Below are positions 17,434 to 26,138 of a stretch of DNA of 64,000 nt, one piece after another. The notes under the pieces are model-generated. The model was not told the DNA's origin. It saw nothing but the letters and a program-made list of their open reading frames with translations, and made no database searches. Within the stretch, counting starts at the first letter, position 1. Every line of letters starts with the position of its first letter. Origin of the DNA: Bacteroidota bacterium (GTDB taxonomy: Bacteria; Bacteroidota; Ignavibacteria; UBA10030; UBA6906); contig JAHBUR010000021.1 of the NCBI GenBank assembly GCA_019637975.1, positions 1 through 64,000 on the forward strand, given 5' to 3'. Position numbers and translations under genes: made by a program.

Positions 17434-17462
17434 TTGACATTTGCTCGTAAATACAATATCTT
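17434..17462 (+). promoter_or_regulatory. Candidate promoter for the OmpA/TSP3 gene
   Basis: TTGACA and TATCTT are separated by 17 bases, about 100 bases upstream of the ATG at 17560. The rest of the gap 17284-17559 shows no other feature. Confidence 0.4.
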
Positions 17463-17559
17463 GCGGGCACTGTTTTCCACCAATCCTGCCTCCCCTGCTG
17501 ATGCGATGCCAAATCGGATCTTCTTGCATATTTCTTAACGCGTGAAGGAGAATTCTTTG

Positions 17560-19107
17560 ATGATGAAATACTGTACTGCTTTTGCCATGCTTGTGGTATC
17601 CTGTTTAGTCGCGGTACCCGACAGCACTGCCCAAAGCACCGCAGGAAGATGGTCGCTGGGATTTCATGGTGGTGCAAACCTCTGGGTCAACGACATGAAC
17701 GTGCGCAAAGTTGGAATGGGGGGAGGAATGTATGCACGCTACGGCCTATCGCCGTTTTTCTCCGCCGGCCTTCAGGGAGGTTATGAGGATTTAAAGGCTT
17801 ATCAAGATCCGACTTACAAAGAGTTCGCTGACAACTACCTCAAGCTGCGAGCGACCAATCTCGACTTCGTCGGGTGGGTACACCTTTCTCCGGGGCGTAT
17901 CATTGCCCCCTATATCTACTTCGGCGCAGGAATGATGGCCTACAAACGAAGTAACAGTCTCAGACATATCCCAAAAAACAAATACTATACATCCTTTCAC
18001 TTTCCCTTTGGAATCGGGTTCGAAGCATTTGTGGGTCAGCAAACATCCATTGTGCTTGAGGCGAGCGCTCGCCTCACTGATGACAAAACGGAAGACTTCA
18101 AATACAAAGCCCCCGACTGGTACGGCACGCTCAAAGGCGGAGTCAATATCTATTTTGGCAGCAGTGACTCCGATGATGATGATAATGACGGGCTTACCAA
18201 CGCCCAGGAAAGAATGTTGGGCACAGACCCCGACAATCCTGACACCGATGGCGATGGGCTGAAAGATGGCGAAGAAGTCCGCCGATACAAAACCGATCCG
18301 CTCAACCCTGATACCGATGGCGACGGCCTGAATGATGGAGATGAAGTCCTGAAATACCGGACCGATCCGACGTTGTGGGATACCGACGGCGACGGCTTAA
18401 GCGATGGTGACGAGGTATTGAAGTACGGAACAGACCCTCTCAGAATTGACACGGATGGCGACACACTCTCAGACGGAGACGAGGTGCTGAGATACAATAC
18501 TGACCCGCTAAAGGTTGATACCGATGGTGACGGACTTTCCGACTGGGAAGAGGCTCGTATTCACAAAACCGATCCCAACAATCCCGACACCGATGGCGAC
18601 GGCCTGCTCGACGGCGAAGAGGTGCGACGATATCAAACCGACCCGACGAGAGCCGACACGGATCGCGGAGGTGTAAGCGATGGGGCGGAAGTACTGCGCG
18701 GAACGAACCCGTTAGATCCGCGTGATGACGGGAAAACACCGCCGCCTGAGAAATTGATGGAGGGTGGAACTCCGGTTACACTTCAGGGGCTTAATTTCGT
18801 TTCAGGAAGTGCGCGACTGCTCAAGAACGCTGAACAAACATTGGAACGCGCATACAACGCCCTTGTTGGCGACCCGACAATCCGAGTTCAAATCGCTGGC
18901 TATTCAGATAATGTCGGGCCGGCATCGGCAAACAACAGACTGTCCTTGCAACGCGCCGAAGCCGCAAAAGCGTGGCTCGTCAGCAAGGGAATTGATCCAA
19001 CACGGCTCGAAACCGTTGGCAGAGGGATGAACGATCCCGTCGATTCGAATGGTACGGCAGTCGGCCGTGCAAACAACCGGCGGGTTGAGTTCAATGTGAT
19101 AAGATAG
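17560..19107 (+). CDS. OmpA family outer-membrane protein with TSP3 repeats
   Basis: A 515-residue protein with four parts. First a signal peptide (YCTAFAMLVVSCLVAVPD). Then a beta-barrel-like domain to about residue 200. Then eight 23-residue thrombospondin type 3 repeats of the form DTDGDGLSDGDEVLKYGTDP, whose spaced aspartates bind calcium. Last comes a C-terminal OmpA domain (NFVSGSARLLKNAEQTLERA to ANNRRVEFNVIR) that grips peptidoglycan. It should tie the outer membrane to the wall, with a calcium-stiffened linker. AAGGAG at 17545-17550 sets the start at ATG 17560; an in-frame GTG at 17542 is too early. It has its own candidate promoter and terminator. Confidence 0.93.
   Translation: MMKYCTAFAMLVVSCLVAVPDSTAQSTAGRWSLGFHGGANLWVNDMNVRKVGMGGGMYARYGLSPFFSAGLQGGYEDLKAYQDPTYKEFADNYLKLRATNLDFVGWVHLSPGRIIAPYIYFGAGMMAYKRSNSLRHIPKNKYYTSFHFPFGIGFEAFVGQQTSIVLEASARLTDDKTEDFKYKAPDWYGTLKGGVNIYFGSSDSDDDDNDGLTNAQERMLGTDPDNPDTDGDGLKDGEEVRRYKTDPLNPDTDGDGLNDGDEVLKYRTDPTLWDTDGDGLSDGDEVLKYGTDPLRIDTDGDTLSDGDEVLRYNTDPLKVDTDGDGLSDWEEARIHKTDPNNPDTDGDGLLDGEEVRRYQTDPTRADTDRGGVSDGAEVLRGTNPLDPRDDGKTPPPEKLMEGGTPVTLQGLNFVSGSARLLKNAEQTLERAYNALVGDPTIRVQIAGYSDNVGPASANNRLSLQRAEAAKAWLVSKGIDPTRLETVGRGMNDPVDSNGTAVGRANNRRVEFNVIR
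18172..18723 (+). repeat. Eight-unit tandem 69-base repeat (TSP3 coding)
   Basis: The units start at 18172, 18241, 18310, 18379, 18448, 18517, 18586 and 18655, an exact 69-base period without a single indel. Each encodes one 23-residue calcium-binding TSP3 repeat. DNA identity between units is moderate, with the GATACCGATGGCGACGG core best kept; the last unit has lost part of the aspartate pattern (DTDRGG). Confidence 0.92.
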
Positions 19108-19130
19108 CCGGAGAAGAATTTCAGGAGTGA

Positions 19131-19170
19131 GAGATCCCGCTTCCGCGAATCGCAGAGGCGGGATTTCTCT
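19131..19170 (+). terminator. Terminator-like hairpin after the OmpA/TSP3 gene
   Basis: The arms GAGATCCCGC and GCGGGATTTCTC face each other around an AT/GC-mixed loop and are followed by T-rich sequence, 24 bases after the stop codon. Confidence 0.6.
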
Positions 19171-19209
19171 TTGGGAGCAACGCAGATAAAATTGATCTTT
19201 TACTGAGAA

Positions 19210-19238
19210 TTGAAAATAAAGAGAGAATTGGTTAGATT
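19210..19238 (+). promoter_or_regulatory. Promoter of tRNA-Arg (ACG)
   Basis: TTGAAA and TAGATT with a 17-base spacer, 15 bases before the tRNA. It matches the tRNA-Gln promoter layout. Confidence 0.6.
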
Positions 19239-19253
19239 GGCTGTGCAATTTTT

Positions 19254-19327
19254 GCGGCCGTAGCTCAACTGGATAGAGCACCAGCCTACGAAGCTGGGGG
19301 TTAGGGGTTCGACTCCCTTCGGCCGCA
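19254..19327 (+). tRNA. tRNA-Arg (anticodon ACG)
   Basis: Cloverleaf with acceptor GCGGCCG/CGGCCGC, D arm GCTC-AACTGGATA-GAGC, anticodon stem CCAGC/GCTGG around the loop CTACGAA, T loop TTCGACT and discriminator A. Anticodon ACG is the one whose A34 is edited to inosine by TadA, encoded 1.3 kb downstream. Confidence 0.96.
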
Positions 19328-19333
19328 CAAAAG

Positions 19334-19365
19334 AATCCCGCCTGCAACAAGGCGGGATTTGCGTT
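19334..19365 (+). terminator. Terminator after tRNA-Arg (ACG)
   Basis: A perfect 9-base stem, AATCCCGCC with GGCGGGATT, around an 8-base loop, 7 bases after the tRNA and followed by TGCGTTT. Confidence 0.75.
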
Positions 19366-19380
19366 TCTGACCCCGAAGAA

Positions 19381-19404
19381 CTCCCACCTTTGAATGGGCG
19401 GGAG
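19381..19404 (-). terminator. Hairpin after the ROK kinase gene
   Basis: On the minus strand CTCCCGCC pairs with GGTGGGAG (one G-U) four bases after the ROK stop. No T run follows, so its role as terminator is uncertain. Confidence 0.45.
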
Positions 19405-19408
19405 CTGT

Positions 19409-20365
19409 TTAAGTCGACAGTTCCTTTCGAACAAGCGCACTCGCACCAAGAATCGCAGCATGCTCAGTCAACACCGATGGCAGCAACTTTACTTTGTTCT
19501 TGAAGATGTTCAACAGGTTCACCTCCATATAGCGACGCGTCGGCTCAAAAATAAACTCGCCCGCTTGTGCCAATCCTCCAAAAAGAAAAATCGCCTCCGG
19601 ACTCGTATGCGCAACAGCATCAGCTAGTTTCAATCCGAGTATTCTGCCGGTCATATCAAATGCCTCCAAGGCAAGAGCATCGCCTTGCGCGGCCGCGTCC
19701 GTGATCATCATTGCCGTCAAATCCGCATAGCTGACTGACCGCAACAAGCTGGGAGTTGTTGTTTCTGAAAGAAGCTCAAACACTGTGCGCTTGATACCCG
19801 ATGCCGAGGCATACGTTTCGAGGCATCCCTTTCTACCGCATCCACACTGCCTGCCGTTCGGATCAACGATTGTGTGTCCGATTTCGCCCGCAAAGCCGTC
19901 ATGACCGTACACGAGTTCACCGTTCACCACAATGCCGCTTCCCAACCCGGTTCCAAGCGTGATAACTACGAAGTCCCGCATACCCTGTGCACCGCCATAG
20001 ATCATTTCCCCCATTGCCGCTGCATTAGCGTCATTCGTCAGCACAACCGGAATGGAATAGTATTGCTTCATAAGATCGACAAGGTGAACAACCCCATGCC
20101 ACCGCAGGTTCGGTGCGAATTCAATTGAACCTCGATAGTAGTTTCCATTGGGGGCACCGATGCCAATCCCATCAATCGTGATTGAACCCCGCGATTCTCC
20201 TTGCAATGTTTCAATCTCGCGATGAAGCCGCTTCACGAATTCTTTCGGGTCATCATACTCAGCAGTCGAGAACGATGACTGAGCGAAGCAATTCCCTGCT
20301 TTGTCGACAATACCAACGAGAGTGTTGGTTCCGCCAATATCGATTCCGGCTGTACAGCGTTTCAT
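19409..20365 (-). CDS. ROK family sugar kinase (glucokinase-like)
   Basis: A 318-residue cytoplasmic kinase of the ROK family. The N-terminal ATP phosphate motif is AGIDIGGTNTLVGIVD, the catalytic aspartate is in LTNDANAAAMGE, and the zinc-binding motif is GRQCGCGRKGCLETYAS near residue 175. The absence of a DNA-binding N-terminus makes it a kinase and not a ROK repressor. The substrate is likely glucose or a related hexose. ATG 20365 is used, since MKRCTAGIDIGGTN is the normal start; an in-frame ATG 60 bases upstream is unlikely. It lies between two tRNA-Arg genes on the other strand. Confidence 0.88.
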   Translation of the reverse strand: MKRCTAGIDIGGTNTLVGIVDKAGNCFAQSSFSTAEYDDPKEFVKRLHREIETLQGESRGSITIDGIGIGAPNGNYYRGSIEFAPNLRWHGVVHLVDLMKQYYSIPVVLTNDANAAAMGEMIYGGAQGMRDFVVITLGTGLGSGIVVNGELVYGHDGFAGEIGHTIVDPNGRQCGCGRKGCLETYASASGIKRTVFELLSETTTPSLLRSVSYADLTAMMITDAAAQGDALALEAFDMTGRILGLKLADAVAHTSPEAIFLFGGLAQAGEFIFEPTRRYMEVNLLNIFKNKVKLLPSVLTEHAAILGASALVRKELST

Positions 20366-20479
20366 ATACGTAGATGAAGGCAGGTATTGTGATTTGAGAA
20401 GTGCATCAAATAGTACTATGTCCACGAGGTAAAGTAAGAATTATCCTGCAACTTTCCTCACGTGAAACGTGACGGACTT

Positions 20480-20508
20480 TTGCAACTCACAAGCTATTTT
20501 CTTAACAT
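20480..20508 (+). promoter_or_regulatory. Promoter of tRNA-Arg (TCG) and perhaps tadA
   Basis: TTGCAA and TAACAT with a 17-base spacer, 15 bases before the tRNA. No terminator is visible between the tRNA and tadA, so the transcript may include both. Confidence 0.55.
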
Positions 20509-20523
20509 AGTCAGGATTTTCGC

Positions 20524-20597
20524 GCACCCGTAGCTCAACTGGATAGAGCATCAGACTTCGGATCTGAGGGTTGGGGGTTCGACTCCCTCCGGGTGCA
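20524..20597 (+). tRNA. tRNA-Arg (anticodon TCG)
   Basis: Cloverleaf with acceptor GCACCCG/CGGGTGC, anticodon stem TCAGA/TCTGA around the loop CTTCGGA, T loop TTCGACT and discriminator A. Anticodon TCG reads CGA. The tadA gene begins about 55 bases downstream. Confidence 0.95.
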
Positions 20598-20651
20598 CAA
20601 ATTCTTGATTCTCAATCCAACCGCTCGTCATCACAACGCGGACCCGATTCT

Positions 20652-21158
20652 GTGAAGACAACCTCACATAACCCTTCCATCACCGAACATGAAAAGTGGA
20701 TGGAATTTGCCCTGAAGGAAGCAGAGCAGGCGTACAGTAGGAAGGAGGTTCCAATCGGCGCCGTGATCATCCACGACAATCGCATCATCGGGCGAGGATA
20801 CAATCAGATAGAAACGTTGCGCGACCCGACGGCTCATGCAGAGATCATAGCCATAACTGCGGCGGCAAGTCAGATCGATAATCATCGACTGGAAAACTGC
20901 ACGATGTATGTAACTCTTGAGCCGTGTGCGATGTGCGCCGGCGCGATTGTGCTTGCTCGTATTCCCACGCTTGTCTTCGGTGCAGCAGATCCCAAATCCG
21001 GAGCATGCGGGACACTCTACAATATTGTGCAGGATGATCGCCTAAATCACAGAGTGGAGTTGATTCGAGGTGTTCTTGAACCGAAATGTGGAGGAATTCT
21101 GAAGGAGTTTTTTGGAAAGGTCCGAATAAACGAGATCAAGAAGCCAAGGCCCAATTAG
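20652..21158 (+). CDS. tadA: tRNA-specific adenosine deaminase TadA
   Basis: A protein of 168 residues that converts A34 of tRNA-Arg(ACG) to inosine. The zinc deaminase motifs are present: HAEIIAI with the proton-shuttling glutamate, and [10 protein letters not shown] with the two zinc cysteines. The C-terminal half carries the family's [10 protein letters not shown] loop. GTG 20652 is chosen because it gives the normal [17 protein letters not shown]-terminus; ATG 20700 would cut into it. The open frame reaches back into the tRNA but cannot start there. Its stop overlaps that of prfA on the other strand (TTAG). Confidence 0.92.
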   Translation: MKTTSHNPSITEHEKWMEFALKEAEQAYSRKEVPIGAVIIHDNRIIGRGYNQIETLRDPTAHAEIIAITAAASQIDNHRLENCTMYVTLEPCAMCAGAIVLARIPTLVFGAADPKSGACGTLYNIVQDDRLNHRVELIRGVLEPKCGGILKEFFGKVRINEIKKPRPN

Positions 21159-22228
21159 CCTGCCGAATCCGCTTTGAGCTTCTCCGCCCGGTCGGCAATT
21201 TTCAACGCCTCAACAAGCTCATCCAACTTACCGTCAATAATCTCGGAGAGATTATAGAGTGTCAAACCGATGCGGTGGTCGGTAACACGATTTTGTGGAA
21301 AGTTGTAGGTTCGAATCTTGTCGCTGCGGTCGCCGCTTTTGACTTGAGCCTTGCGTGTTGCTGCCACGTCCCCGACCTGGGCAAGGACGGAATTCTCATA
21401 CAACTTCGCCCGTAACATCTTCATCGCTCGCTCACGATTTTGAAGCTGTGAGCGTTCCTGCCGGCAGACCACCACAATGCCTGAAGGCTTATGCGTGAGA
21501 CGAACGGCCGTTTCAACCTTGTTAACGTTTTGCCCCCCTTTTCCTCCCGAGCGGAACGTATCCATCTCGATGTCGGCAGGATTGATCTGAATATCAACCT
21601 GCTCGACTTCCGGCAACACAGCAACTGTTGCCGCGGATGTGTGGACTCTTCCCTGCGCTTCGGTTTCAGGCACTCGCTGAACGCGATGAACGCCGCTTTC
21701 GAACTTCATCGTACCATACACATCTTCGCCAGTTAGGCTGAACGAAACTTCCTTTATACCGCCCAATCCCGTATCATTTACGTCAAGCAGGTCAACTTTC
21801 CATCCCTGTTTCTCGGCGTAGCGTGAGTACATTCGCAGAAGATCTCCGGCAAATAATGCCGCTTCTTCGCCCCCTGTCCCGGCACGAATTTCGACAATAA
21901 CATTCTTGCTGTCGTTGGGATCTTTCGGGATCAACAGGATCTTCAGTTCCTCTTCCAATTGTGCAAGCTTCTCTTTCCCCTCATTCAGCTCATCGTATGC
22001 CAGTTGCTTCATTTCGGGATCGGAAGAGGTTTCGGTAATCTCCTTCAGTCCTGCCAGGTCGAATTTTAGTTTGCGATAGCGTTCATATGATTTGATAAGA
22101 GGTGTGAGATCGCTATGCTCTTTGCTCAAGTCACGTAACCTGTCCGGGCTGGAGATCACAACCGGATCACTCAACAATCGGCTGACTTCCTCGTAGCGTT
22201 GCCGGACCTTCTCCAGTCTATTTAGCAT
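21155..22228 (-). CDS. prfA: Peptide chain release factor 1
   Basis: A 357-residue class I release factor. The GGQ motif ([17 protein letters not shown]) that triggers peptide release is intact, and [19 protein letters not shown] carries the PxT tripeptide that marks RF1 (UAA/UAG) and not RF2. The AGTGGEEA motif is also present. The usual neighbour prmC, which methylates the GGQ glutamine, is not in this window. A DUF1385 gene precedes it by one base, a common arrangement in bacteria. Confidence 0.96.
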   Translation of the reverse strand: MLNRLEKVRQRYEEVSRLLSDPVVISSPDRLRDLSKEHSDLTPLIKSYERYRKLKFDLAGLKEITETSSDPEMKQLAYDELNEGKEKLAQLEEELKILLIPKDPNDSKNVIVEIRAGTGGEEAALFAGDLLRMYSRYAEKQGWKVDLLDVNDTGLGGIKEVSFSLTGEDVYGTMKFESGVHRVQRVPETEAQGRVHTSAATVAVLPEVEQVDIQINPADIEMDTFRSGGKGGQNVNKVETAVRLTHKPSGIVVVCRQERSQLQNRERAMKMLRAKLYENSVLAQVGDVAATRKAQVKSGDRSDKIRTYNFPQNRVTDHRIGLTLYNLSEIIDGKLDELVEALKIADRAEKLKADSAG

Positions 22229-22229
22229 C

Positions 22230-23228
22230 TCAGTTTACTCTAATCCCGTCTACGAACTGTGGACTGACAGACTCATAGTCTTCACCCAAAGCACAACGCA
22301 ACGCAATCACCGCCACTTCCAATTGACTTTCGTCAGGCTCTTGTGTCGTGATCTTCTGCAACCATAGGCCTGGCGCGACAATAACCTTGCCGAACGGAGT
22401 CTCACTTCGCTTTGCGGACCACCGAATGAACTCGTAGGAAATTCCTCCGACAACCGGAATCAAAGGAAGGTGGGTGGCAATTCTGATAAGCACATTCAAC
22501 TCTCCAAGCCACCGCATCAGAAACACATCAAGCACACTGAACAACACGATGGCGGTACACATAACGATGAGAAGAAAACTTGTGCCGCACCGCGGATGAA
22601 AGCGGGATTGCTTTGCAGCAGCCTCCACACTAAGCTCTTCTCCCTTTTCAAAAGCAAACACTGCCTTGTGTTCTGCACCATGATATTGGAACAATCGCTT
22701 GATGTCTCTCAACATCGAAATCACGCCGAGATAGGCAAGTAGCAACGAAATGCGTACGCCTCCGGCAATCAGATTAAACCAGAACGGATCCTGCTCGACA
22801 TCAAACAAAAACGTCGTAACAGCAAGCGGCGTCACGAAGAACACTGCAACTCCCAATGCAAGGGAAAATGCAACCGTGAGTCCGAGCTTCAGGTTCTCCT
22901 TTGATGGAGAATGCGGCTTCTTGAGGTTGGCGTTCCCATTGGCATTGTTTTCTTTGTCCGCGTCTTCCATTGCGACTTCTGCCGAGAAGTTGAGCGTCCG
23001 GATTCCAATCACCATCATTTCGACAAGGCCAACGGCTCCCCTCAAGACAGGCAACTTGAGCAGAGGATATTTGTCCGATAGAGGCATTTGCGACTCTTTT
23101 TTGACGGTAATGTCGCCGCCAGCCCGACGGACTGCTGTGGCGACCATACCGGGAGCACGCATCATCACGCCTTCCAATACTGCTTGTCCACCCACCGCCA
23201 TTGGCTTTGCTGCATCGAACTTCTTCAC
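22230..23228 (-). CDS. DUF1385 family membrane protein
   Basis: A 332-residue protein of the DUF1385 family, of unknown function and often next to prfA. The signature start [17 protein letters not shown] and the motif [13 protein letters not shown] are intact. About four membrane helices lie between residues 120 and 270. GTG 23228 is proposed as start since AAAGGAAA stands just upstream; ATG 23201 is the alternative. The family's conserved histidines and glutamates suggest metal binding or catalysis in the membrane, but nothing is established. Confidence 0.85.
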   Translation of the reverse strand: MKKFDAAKPMAVGGQAVLEGVMMRAPGMVATAVRRAGGDITVKKESQMPLSDKYPLLKLPVLRGAVGLVEMMVIGIRTLNFSAEVAMEDADKENNANGNANLKKPHSPSKENLKLGLTVAFSLALGVAVFFVTPLAVTTFLFDVEQDPFWFNLIAGGVRISLLLAYLGVISMLRDIKRLFQYHGAEHKAVFAFEKGEELSVEAAAKQSRFHPRCGTSFLLIVMCTAIVLFSVLDVFLMRWLGELNVLIRIATHLPLIPVVGGISYEFIRWSAKRSETPFGKVIVAPGLWLQKITTQEPDESQLEVAVIALRCALGEDYESVSPQFVDGIRVN

Positions 23229-23314
23229 TACTTTCCTTTCATAAATTCGTAACAAAATAGAAAAAAACGCGGTAACATTCCATGCAGGTTGAAACAGCAA
23301 GATGATGGAAGTCG

Positions 23315-24799
23315 CTACAACTTCCCGGCACCAGGCCCGGGTGATTGGCGGGATAGCAGTCTTGCAATGCGCGCAAGCTCGGAGGGATCGAAGAATTTCA
23401 TGAGATAGATGAGAACAACGAACAGAATCAGCAACGCTGATTTCCATAGTATAGCAAACGAATCAGCCCTGACAAACTGGGCAAGAAGATACACTGCCAA
23501 AGATGCGACGGCAATCTTGAACAGCCGGGAATACTCGTATCGAATCGGGTAGATTGTTTGAACGATAACATACAGAACCACAGACATGCTTGCATAACTT
23601 GCCAAAGTCGCAACGGCTGCCCCCGTGATTCCCAGCGGCGGAATGAGAAGATAGTTCACTAGCACATTCATTGCCGCCCCTGTGAAGGCAACTATGGAGA
23701 GCTTTCTCGTCTGCTTCTCAATGTACACTCCTGCCCCGATAGTATTTGAGATGCCAAGAAACACATACGCAAGCAACACTATCGGAACGATGCCGAGCCC
23801 TCCCCAATATCGCGGATCGATGATCGACTTGCCGTCGCAGATGGGCACGGTAACAATATCACTGATGAAGAAACTCAGAACAAGAAAACTCCCCATCATC
23901 ACGAGAAAGAAATATGTTAACACGCGGGAGAACATCTGTTTTGCGTCCGCTTCATTCGCATTCGACATGAAGAACGGACGCCATGCAAAATCAAACATCG
24001 ATACAATCAGCATCATGAATATGCCAAGCCGGTAGTTTGCCTGATAGATGCCCACAGTTGCCATATCCGTTAACGATTCAAGAATAGGGCGGTCGATAAC
24101 TTGCACCATCATTGTTGCCAAATATGCTGGTACTGTTGGGATACTGAATCTCAACAACGCCTTGTACAGAGGAGCGTTCCACTCGGCGGAAATGTTGCGG
24201 AGAATTTCGGGAAGAAGCAACAGCAATGTCATTGCCGATGCAATCAGGTTGCTCAGGAAGATTCCTTCGACTCCCCATCTGAAGACCAGCAAGAATATCA
24301 GGTTGCAGACAACGGTAAGGACGATGTTCAACAACTTCAGCGAAGCAAACAGTTTCGCCTTTCTTTCCATCCGCAAAGACGCAAACGGAATGATCGCCAA
24401 CGCGTCGAGAAGGAGAATACACCCGCTGTAGGTAATAATGGAAGCTTGATCAAGCGGCACACTGATCAACGTCGCGATCGATCCTCCTCCCCCAACAATA
24501 CAAAGGGAAAACACAAGCGAGGTCGCCGCCACAGAGAAAAACGGAACGCTGAACACCTGTTTCTTCGTCCCGATTTCCAACGAAGCAGTGTATCGCATGA
24601 ACGCCGACTCCATACCATAACCATAGAGGATGTTCAAGAAGGCGATGTAGGCATAGACGGTTGCTACGATGCCGAGATCAGACGGCGGCAGGATGTTGGT
24701 GTAGAACGGTGTGAGAAGGAAGGTAAGTAAACGCCCGACAACCGTGCTGACACCATAGATGGCCGTGTCGGTGCCGAGACTTTTGATTTTGTCAAACAT
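23315..24799 (-). CDS. Polysaccharide flippase (Wzx/MATE-like)
   Basis: A 494-residue membrane protein with about 14 helices and the oligosaccharide flippase N-terminus (FDKIKSLGTDTAIYGVSTVV). It should move lipid-linked sugar units across the inner membrane. It lies outside the main polysaccharide block, beyond nadC, the thioesterase, the methyltransferase and accA, in the same direction. It ends in a basic tail after SELARIARLLSRQS. Confidence 0.88.
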   Translation of the reverse strand: MFDKIKSLGTDTAIYGVSTVVGRLLTFLLTPFYTNILPPSDLGIVATVYAYIAFLNILYGYGMESAFMRYTASLEIGTKKQVFSVPFFSVAATSLVFSLCIVGGGGSIATLISVPLDQASIITYSGCILLLDALAIIPFASLRMERKAKLFASLKLLNIVLTVVCNLIFLLVFRWGVEGIFLSNLIASAMTLLLLLPEILRNISAEWNAPLYKALLRFSIPTVPAYLATMMVQVIDRPILESLTDMATVGIYQANYRLGIFMMLIVSMFDFAWRPFFMSNANEADAKQMFSRVLTYFFLVMMGSFLVLSFFISDIVTVPICDGKSIIDPRYWGGLGIVPIVLLAYVFLGISNTIGAGVYIEKQTRKLSIVAFTGAAMNVLVNYLLIPPLGITGAAVATLASYASMSVVLYVIVQTIYPIRYEYSRLFKIAVASLAVYLLAQFVRADSFAILWKSALLILFVVLIYLMKFFDPSELARIARLLSRQSPGPGAGKL

Positions 24800-24814
24800 G
24801 TCTACCGGACATGT

Positions 24815-25681
24815 TTATTGCACATGATGGAGTTCAAGCGAAATGTCGAGGCCCTTCACGGAATGCGTCAATGCCCCAACGGAAATGAAATCAACGCCTG
24901 TTTCTGCAATGGATCGTACCGTTTGCAGCGTTACGCCGCCGCTGGCTTCCACTTCCACTTTGCGGGCGACAAGTTCAACCGCCTTTTGCATCTGGTCGAG
25001 AGGGAAGTTGTCGAGCATAATGCGTTGAATGCCTGTGCATTGAAGGGCCTCACGCACTTCATCCATTTTCTTCGTCTCGACCTCGATCGCCACATCTATT
25101 CCCTCGGCTTGAAGATATGTTCTGCACATCTCAACGGCTTTCGTGATGCCGCCAGCGGCCACAATATGATTGTCCTTGATCAGAACCATGTCATCAAGTC
25201 CGAATCGATGATTGAATCCACCGCCTAGTCGTACCGCCCACTTGTCGAGTACGCGCAGGCCGGGCGCAGTCTTTCTTGTATCGATAACTTTTGCGCGTGT
25301 TCCCGCCACAGCATGAACATATTTGTGCGTGGTCGTTGCAATGCCGCTCATCCGCTGGAGAAAATTGAGCGCCGTCCGCTCGCCCTTTAGGATGCTTCTT
25401 GTACTGCCGTCGATTGCCGCAATGGATTGCCCTTTTCGTGCAATCTCTCCGTCCGGAACGAGTTGTTGCAGTGTAATGCTGTGGTCACAATATTGGAACA
25501 CGAGTGCTGCAACTTCAAGACCTGCCACAATTCCATCCTCCTTGCACAGCAAATCTGCACGGCCCAATTGCGATTCGGAGATAATCGCATCGCTTGTCAC
25601 ATCCCCCATGCCGATATCTTCCATCAGCGCAAGCTCAATGAGCCTGCTTACCCGGCTGTCATGCAGAATGCTGTGTGTCAT
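24815..25681 (-). CDS. nadC: Nicotinate-nucleotide pyrophosphorylase
   Basis: A 288-residue enzyme making nicotinate mononucleotide from quinolinate and PRPP in NAD synthesis. Family motifs are plain: EDIGMGDVTSDA near the N-terminus, GERTALNFLQRMSGIAT, DTRKTAPGLRVLDKWAVRLG with the phosphate-binding Arg and Lys, and EVEASGGVTLQTV at the C-terminal barrel end. Length is normal. It is separated by 16 bases each from the flippase and the thioesterase. Confidence 0.95.
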   Translation of the reverse strand: MTHSILHDSRVSRLIELALMEDIGMGDVTSDAIISESQLGRADLLCKEDGIVAGLEVAALVFQYCDHSITLQQLVPDGEIARKGQSIAAIDGSTRSILKGERTALNFLQRMSGIATTTHKYVHAVAGTRAKVIDTRKTAPGLRVLDKWAVRLGGGFNHRFGLDDMVLIKDNHIVAAGGITKAVEMCRTYLQAEGIDVAIEVETKKMDEVREALQCTGIQRIMLDNFPLDQMQKAVELVARKVEVEASGGVTLQTVRSIAETGVDFISVGALTHSVKGLDISLELHHVQ

Positions 25682-25697
25682 CGCCTCTCCGTTTCGT

Positions 25698-26117
25698 TCA
25701 TAGTTGCTCCTTCATTTTCTTCTCCAGCGTTTCAAGAAACCGGCCCGGAGCGCGAGTCGGCTTGCCTGTTTCTGCGTTCATGAACGTGTGTATGGTATAG
25801 CCCTCGGCAAGCAGGTCGGGTTCACCTTCTTTGTAGACTTCGTATTCAATTCTGATTCGTGCGACAGGCATTTCACGGAACAATGTCACAACGTGCAGAA
25901 GATCGTCATAACGTGCTGCACGTTTGTATCGTGCGTGCGCCTCGATAACAGGAAGGAACAATCCCATTGCTTCAATACTGGAATACGAGAGCCCGATGTC
26001 ACGCAATAGATCTGAGCGGCCCTGTTCGAAGTACTCAAAGTATTTTCCGTAATACACAAACTTCATCTGATCCGTATCGGCGTATCGGACACGAATATCG
26101 GTAACGTGCTTGATCAT
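25698..26117 (-). CDS. YbgC-like acyl-CoA thioesterase (hotdog fold)
   Basis: A 139-residue hotdog-fold protein of the 4-hydroxybenzoyl-CoA thioesterase/YbgC group. The catalytic aspartate sits in RVRYADTDQMKFVYYGKYF, the family signature; the helix EYFEQGRSDLLRDIG follows. It would hydrolyse short acyl-CoA esters. It lies between nadC and a methyltransferase, with no clear functional link. Confidence 0.9.
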   Translation of the reverse strand: MIKHVTDIRVRYADTDQMKFVYYGKYFEYFEQGRSDLLRDIGLSYSSIEAMGLFLPVIEAHARYKRAARYDDLLHVVTLFREMPVARIRIEYEVYKEGEPDLLAEGYTIHTFMNAETGKPTRAPGRFLETLEKKMKEQL

Positions 26118-26138
26118 GTTCCACCGGCGCTTCGCATT

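Noticed and set aside
18172..18723. CRISPR-like array
   Set aside because: The 69-base period lies in frame within a protein gene and encodes TSP3 repeats; there are no unique spacers.
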